Assembly: GCA_014529385.2 (NCBI GenBank)
Contig: CM043960.1
Location: forward strand, 72,305,910-72,369,909
Source of the DNA: Adiantum capillus-veneris
Taxonomy: Eukaryota; Streptophyta; Polypodiopsida; Polypodiales; Pteridaceae
Reading direction: 5' to 3'
Length of the DNA stretch: 64,000 nucleotides
Positions within the stretch are counted from its first letter, which is position 1, and each line of letters begins with the position of its first letter. Shown here piece after piece: positions 61,001 through 64,000 of the stretch. The translations under genes were made by a program, and so were the position numbers. Under the pieces are notes generated by a model that was not told the DNA's origin, did not search any database, and saw only the letters and a program-made list of their open reading frames with translations.

Positions 61001-62366
61001 AAAGGGTTATGCACAGACGTATGGCATAGACTATGAGGAGACCTTTGCTCCAGTGGCAAAGATGACGACAGTGAGAGCTGTCATAGCAGTGGCTGCATCT
61101 AGAGGATGGATTATGCATCAAATGGATGTAAAGAATGCCTTCTTGAATGGTGAGTTGCAAGAGGAAGTGTATATGGATCAGCCACCTGGTTATGTCGATC
61201 CAGGTTACCCAGATTATGTATGCAGACTTCTCAAAGCTTTGTATGGTTTGAAGCAGGGCTCTAGAGCATGGTATGATAGGATTGCCAAGTATCTTGTAAG
61301 TATTGGTTTTAGGAGAGCTCATGCTGATCATTCACTCTATGTACGTGAGAGTGATGTGGGGATTGTGGTCATTACCATATATGTAGATGATCTTATTATT
61401 GTTGGTGACAATGCTATGGAGATTGACCATGTGAAGGGTCTTCTCAAACAGGAGTTTGAAATGAAAGATTTAGGCGAGTTGCGCTACTTTCTTGGCATTG
61501 AAGTGATCAGGACTCCAGAGGGTGTATGGCTATCACAGAGACAGTATGCTTTGGACATGTTGCCAAAGTATGGTATGGCTGATTGTAAGCCAATTTCTAT
61601 TCCCTTGGATGTGAATGCAAAGCTGAGTGCAGAGAAGGGTGATGTTGTTGAGGATGTCAACATGTACAGGAAGATTGTGGGTAGTCTAATCTACTTGACT
61701 ATCACGAGGCCAGACTTGAGCTACACAGTAGGCTTGGAGAGTCAATTCATGCAACTTCCGAGGAAGCCACATTTGGATGGAGTACGACGCACACTTAGGT
61801 ATGTGCAAGGTACTCTTGACTACACATTGTTCTATGCAGCAGATGCACCATTAGCATTGTATGGGTATACAGATGCAGATTGGGCAGGTAGCATTGTTGA
61901 TAGGAGATCTACGAGTGGCTTCATGTTCTCTTTTGGGAGTGCTGCTGTTACTTGGAGCAGCAAAAAGCAGCCTACGGTTGCTTTATCGAGCACAGAGGCC
62001 GAGTACAGAGGTGCAGTAGTTGCGGCGTGCGAGGTAGCTTGGCTACGCACATTACTTGAGGAGTTGGGAGTGCAGGTGGACCAGCAGATTTTCATCCATT
62101 GTGACAACCTCAGCAGCATGCAGTTGGCTAGGAACCCAGTGTTCCATGCCAGGACCAAACACATAGAGGTCCATTACCACTACGTTCGAGAGCGAGTGTT
62201 GGCGGGCGACATCGACTTGGTCTACGTCAGCACAGAGGAGCAGATAGCGGATATCTTTACCAAGGCCCTCGGAGCTGAGAAGCTTCGACGTTTCCGGACT
62301 ATGCTTGGACTTTGCGACATGCAGAGCTCGAGGGGGAGTGTTGAGATGTCGAGCTCTACACCTTGA
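58017..62366 (+). pseudogene. Copia-1 gag-pol polyprotein, three nonsense codons
   Basis: One uninterrupted frame of 1449 codons, broken only by stops at 58767 (TAG), 59481 (TAG) and 60678 (TAA). Gag starts at 58017 (MSDGFSQIVTEKLEKNNYPA), with RNA-binding RGRGRGRG and a CCHC knuckle at 58845-58886 (CWTCGERGHMSRDC). Protease follows near 59040 (VDSGASNHMT), GAG-pre-integrase (WHKRIGH), then an integrase zinc finger (CAACQFGK) and catalytic D, D, E in HTDVWG, LRSDGGGEYF and NGVAERKNRH. Reverse transcriptase has KARLVAKGYAQ and YVDDLIIVG (about 61377-61400). RNase H has YTDADWAGS, LSSTEAEYRG and HCDNLSSMQLA. The frame ends inside the 3-prime LTR. Each stop is one C-to-T step from a Gln codon. 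The copy should not make full polyprotein but is otherwise intact. Confidence 0.95.
62330..62338 (+). promoter_or_regulatory. Polypurine tract of copia-1
   Basis: GAGGGGGAG immediately precedes the 3-prime LTR and would prime plus-strand DNA synthesis. It lies within the reading frame of the polyprotein. Confidence 0.85.
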
Positions 62367-62657
62367 GCTGGCATCCACTACGGGTGGCCGCTTACGGCAT
62401 TTACTCACTGGCGCGTTAGGTGACCGACACGGAGGATCTCTGCCAGTGATTCTACAGCTGGACTACACTTATAGTGCCAGCCTAGTACACTTCTAGCGAG
62501 TTCACACTTAGTGACCGCATGTACATATGTGCTACTTTTCAGCTTTAGCACTTAGTCATTTTGTACCCTCTTTTCTGTGAAGAAGAAGAAGAAGCTTTCC
62601 ATCTCTGTGTGCTTTGTGCTTGTCTTGTGTGGCTCTCTTGCATCCTCATTCTTTACA
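62339..62657 (+). repeat. 3-prime LTR of copia-1
   Basis: Matches the 5-prime LTR except for four transitions and loss of CTT after CTACGGGT. It contains the last nine codons of gag-pol and its TGA. Confidence 0.95.
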
Positions 62658-63700
62658 GTTTTTACATTAAGAAAAACAAAACGTGGCTTGTTGATGAGTC
62701 ATTTTTCAAGTTTACAAATATTTTTCTATGTCACACTCTAATATTAACAAGCTTTTGATTTCCATAGTTTCTGCACAAATATGAGAATATACGATACTTA
62801 TCAGATTCTACGTATCATGTACAAAGTCGGGTACCAAGTACAAAGTACCAAAGTATCGGGTATGAACTATGAGGTATCAAATTCTACGTACCAAATTAGA
62901 ATATATGCTACGTACCAAGTACCAGGATTCAGAATATACGCGGCGCATCAAATTCTACGTACCATGTACCAAACCACAAAGTACCAAGTACCAAATCTAA
63001 CACTAAAATGTTTTCTTTGTTTTTTTGTTAATTTATTGATCCATGTACTTCAAAAGTGCACCAAAAATTAGCACCGTAGTTTATTCGTTTTTACATTAAG
63101 AAAAAAAAAAAACGTGGCTGGTCGATGGGCCGTTTTTTAAGTTTACGAATATTTTTCTATGTCACACTCTAATATTAACAAGCTTTTGATTTCCATAGTT
63201 TCTGCACAGATTTGAGAATATACGATACCTATCAGATTCTACGTATCACATACAAAGTCGAGTATCAAGTACAAAGTACCAAAGTATCGATTTGAACTAT
63301 CAGGTATCAAATTCTACGTACCAAATCAGAATACATATTACGTATCAAGTACGAGGAGTCAGAACATACGCGGCGCATCAAATTCTATGTACCATGTGCC
63401 AAACCACCAAGTACCAAGTACTAAATCTAACACTAAAAAGTTTTCTTTGTTTTTTTGTTAATTTATTGATCAATGCACCATGTGGCCAAGGGATACAACT
63501 CGCTGAGAGCTCACAACCTTCGTTGATTGGTGAGCTCCATAGTATGCAAACGTGCCCATCCGCGAGGGGGGTGCTTCTGCAAGCCCTAATAGATGTCCAT
63601 GTTTTTTAAGTCCAGAAGCGTTGTTTTTATGTTATGATCTATTTTTAACATGCTTATGATTCTCTAGTTTCTTCATAAGTTTTGGATTCTACGTTACGCA
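62658..63700. repeat. Tandem ~430-bp repeat hosting copia-1
   Basis: Copy 1 is 57384-57401 plus 62663-63073, copy 2 is 63074-63480, and a diverged third begins near 63600. Shared landmarks are TTTTTACATTAAGAAAA, AACAAGCTTTTGATTTCCAT, ATACGATAC(T/C)TATCAGATTC and ACGTACCAA-rich stretches with many TACCAAGTACCAAA phrases. Copy 2 preserves the uninterrupted insertion site of copia-1. Confidence 0.85.
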
Positions 63701-63903
63701 TTCTAATATCCCAATATATCTAGTCGAGCATCAAATAACAAAGCAACAAGAGTGGGATATGTGTGTTTACCAGAATTCATCCTTGCCGTTGAAGTAGTTA
63801 TCTGAAATTCCTTGCGCACTGATCCAATCAACTTTCGCAAATAATAAAAACTCCGTAAGCAATCACGAACGCAAGAAAGCGAGCGTGTGTATGTATGTGT
63901 ATG

Positions 63904-63907
<4 letters not shown>

Positions 63908-64000
<93 letters not shown>
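63908..64000. repeat. Compound (CA)n(GA)n microsatellite at window end
   Basis: A CA repeat (about 63907-63933) runs into a GA repeat that continues to the last base of the window. Confidence 0.95.

Larger units (their letters stand above)
57402..62657 (+). mobile_element. Copia-1, near-complete LTR retrotransposon
   Basis: Two LTRs in direct orientation bound the element: 57402-57723 (322 bp) and 62339-62657 (319 bp), both beginning TG and ending CA. A perfect 5-bp target-site duplication GTTTT flanks it (57397-57401 and 62658-62662). LTRs differ by four substitutions, all transitions, and one 3-bp indel, so the insertion is recent. A primer-binding site (57724-57735), a single-frame gag-pol and a purine tract (62330-62338) are present. 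Domain order protease, integrase, reverse transcriptase, RNase H is that of Ty1/copia. Confidence 0.97.

Overview
The window looks like intergenic, transposon-packed nuclear DNA from a land plant. Introns have clean GT/AG borders, copia primer-binding sites match plant initiator tRNA-Met, CACTA (En/Spm) transposons are abundant, and there is a decayed PPR array with the plant PLS-type signature VDMYAKCG. The PPR style, the LINE type and the density of (GA)n and (GT)n arrays suggest a large fern-like genome, but that last step is inference. I see no intact, clearly functional host gene.

Layout. 1-1600: 3-prime exons of a probable transposon gene and a perfect hairpin. 2694-3960: 3-prime end of a Ty3/gypsy chromovirus (minus strand), split by a 5-prime-truncated LINE with poly(A) and an 18-bp target-site duplication. 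4000-8650: AT-rich spacer, microsatellites, one long hairpin. 8650-14115: minus-strand PPR pseudogene array amplified in short tandem blocks. 14540-16235: a possible small secreted-peptide ORF, a tRNA-derived SINE and two foldback elements. 16370-24890: nearly featureless spacer. 24941-33240: a minus-strand copia element whose gag is split by a complete CACTA element (25879-32648, TSD TCT). 34432-41898: a second CACTA element on the minus strand, rich in satellites. 41899 onward: the left end of a third CACTA element, with LINE copies at 42707-44060 and 45995-46713 and a mosaic of copia, gypsy and PPR scraps (46870-51660). 51991-55840: a CACTA transposase gene. 56077-56668: the last exons of a CACTA second gene. 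57402-62657: a young, almost intact copia element with 322/319-bp LTRs and TSD GTTTT. 62658-63700: a tandem repeat that still shows the pre-insertion site.

How the parts relate. The CACTA elements carry the usual pair: a TNP2-like transposase (Transposase_21, DUF4218 and DUF4216 blocks) and a second Ptta/En/Spm-type protein. CACTA-1 and CACTA-2 have complementary losses: CACTA-1 keeps the transposase core but lacks the DUF4218 tail, and CACTA-2 the reverse. They share an upstream hairpin module and GGTTAT arrays behind the second gene. The recurring in-frame stops examined across five elements are mostly explained by single C-to-T changes of CAA, CAG or CGA codons, suggesting methylation-driven decay.

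The most distinctive signals are the LINE family whose 3-prime end combines a conserved stem-loop with a (CT)n tail and is tandemly repeated, the six-unit palindromic satellite inside CACTA-2, and the hairpin module triplicated upstream of its transposase.
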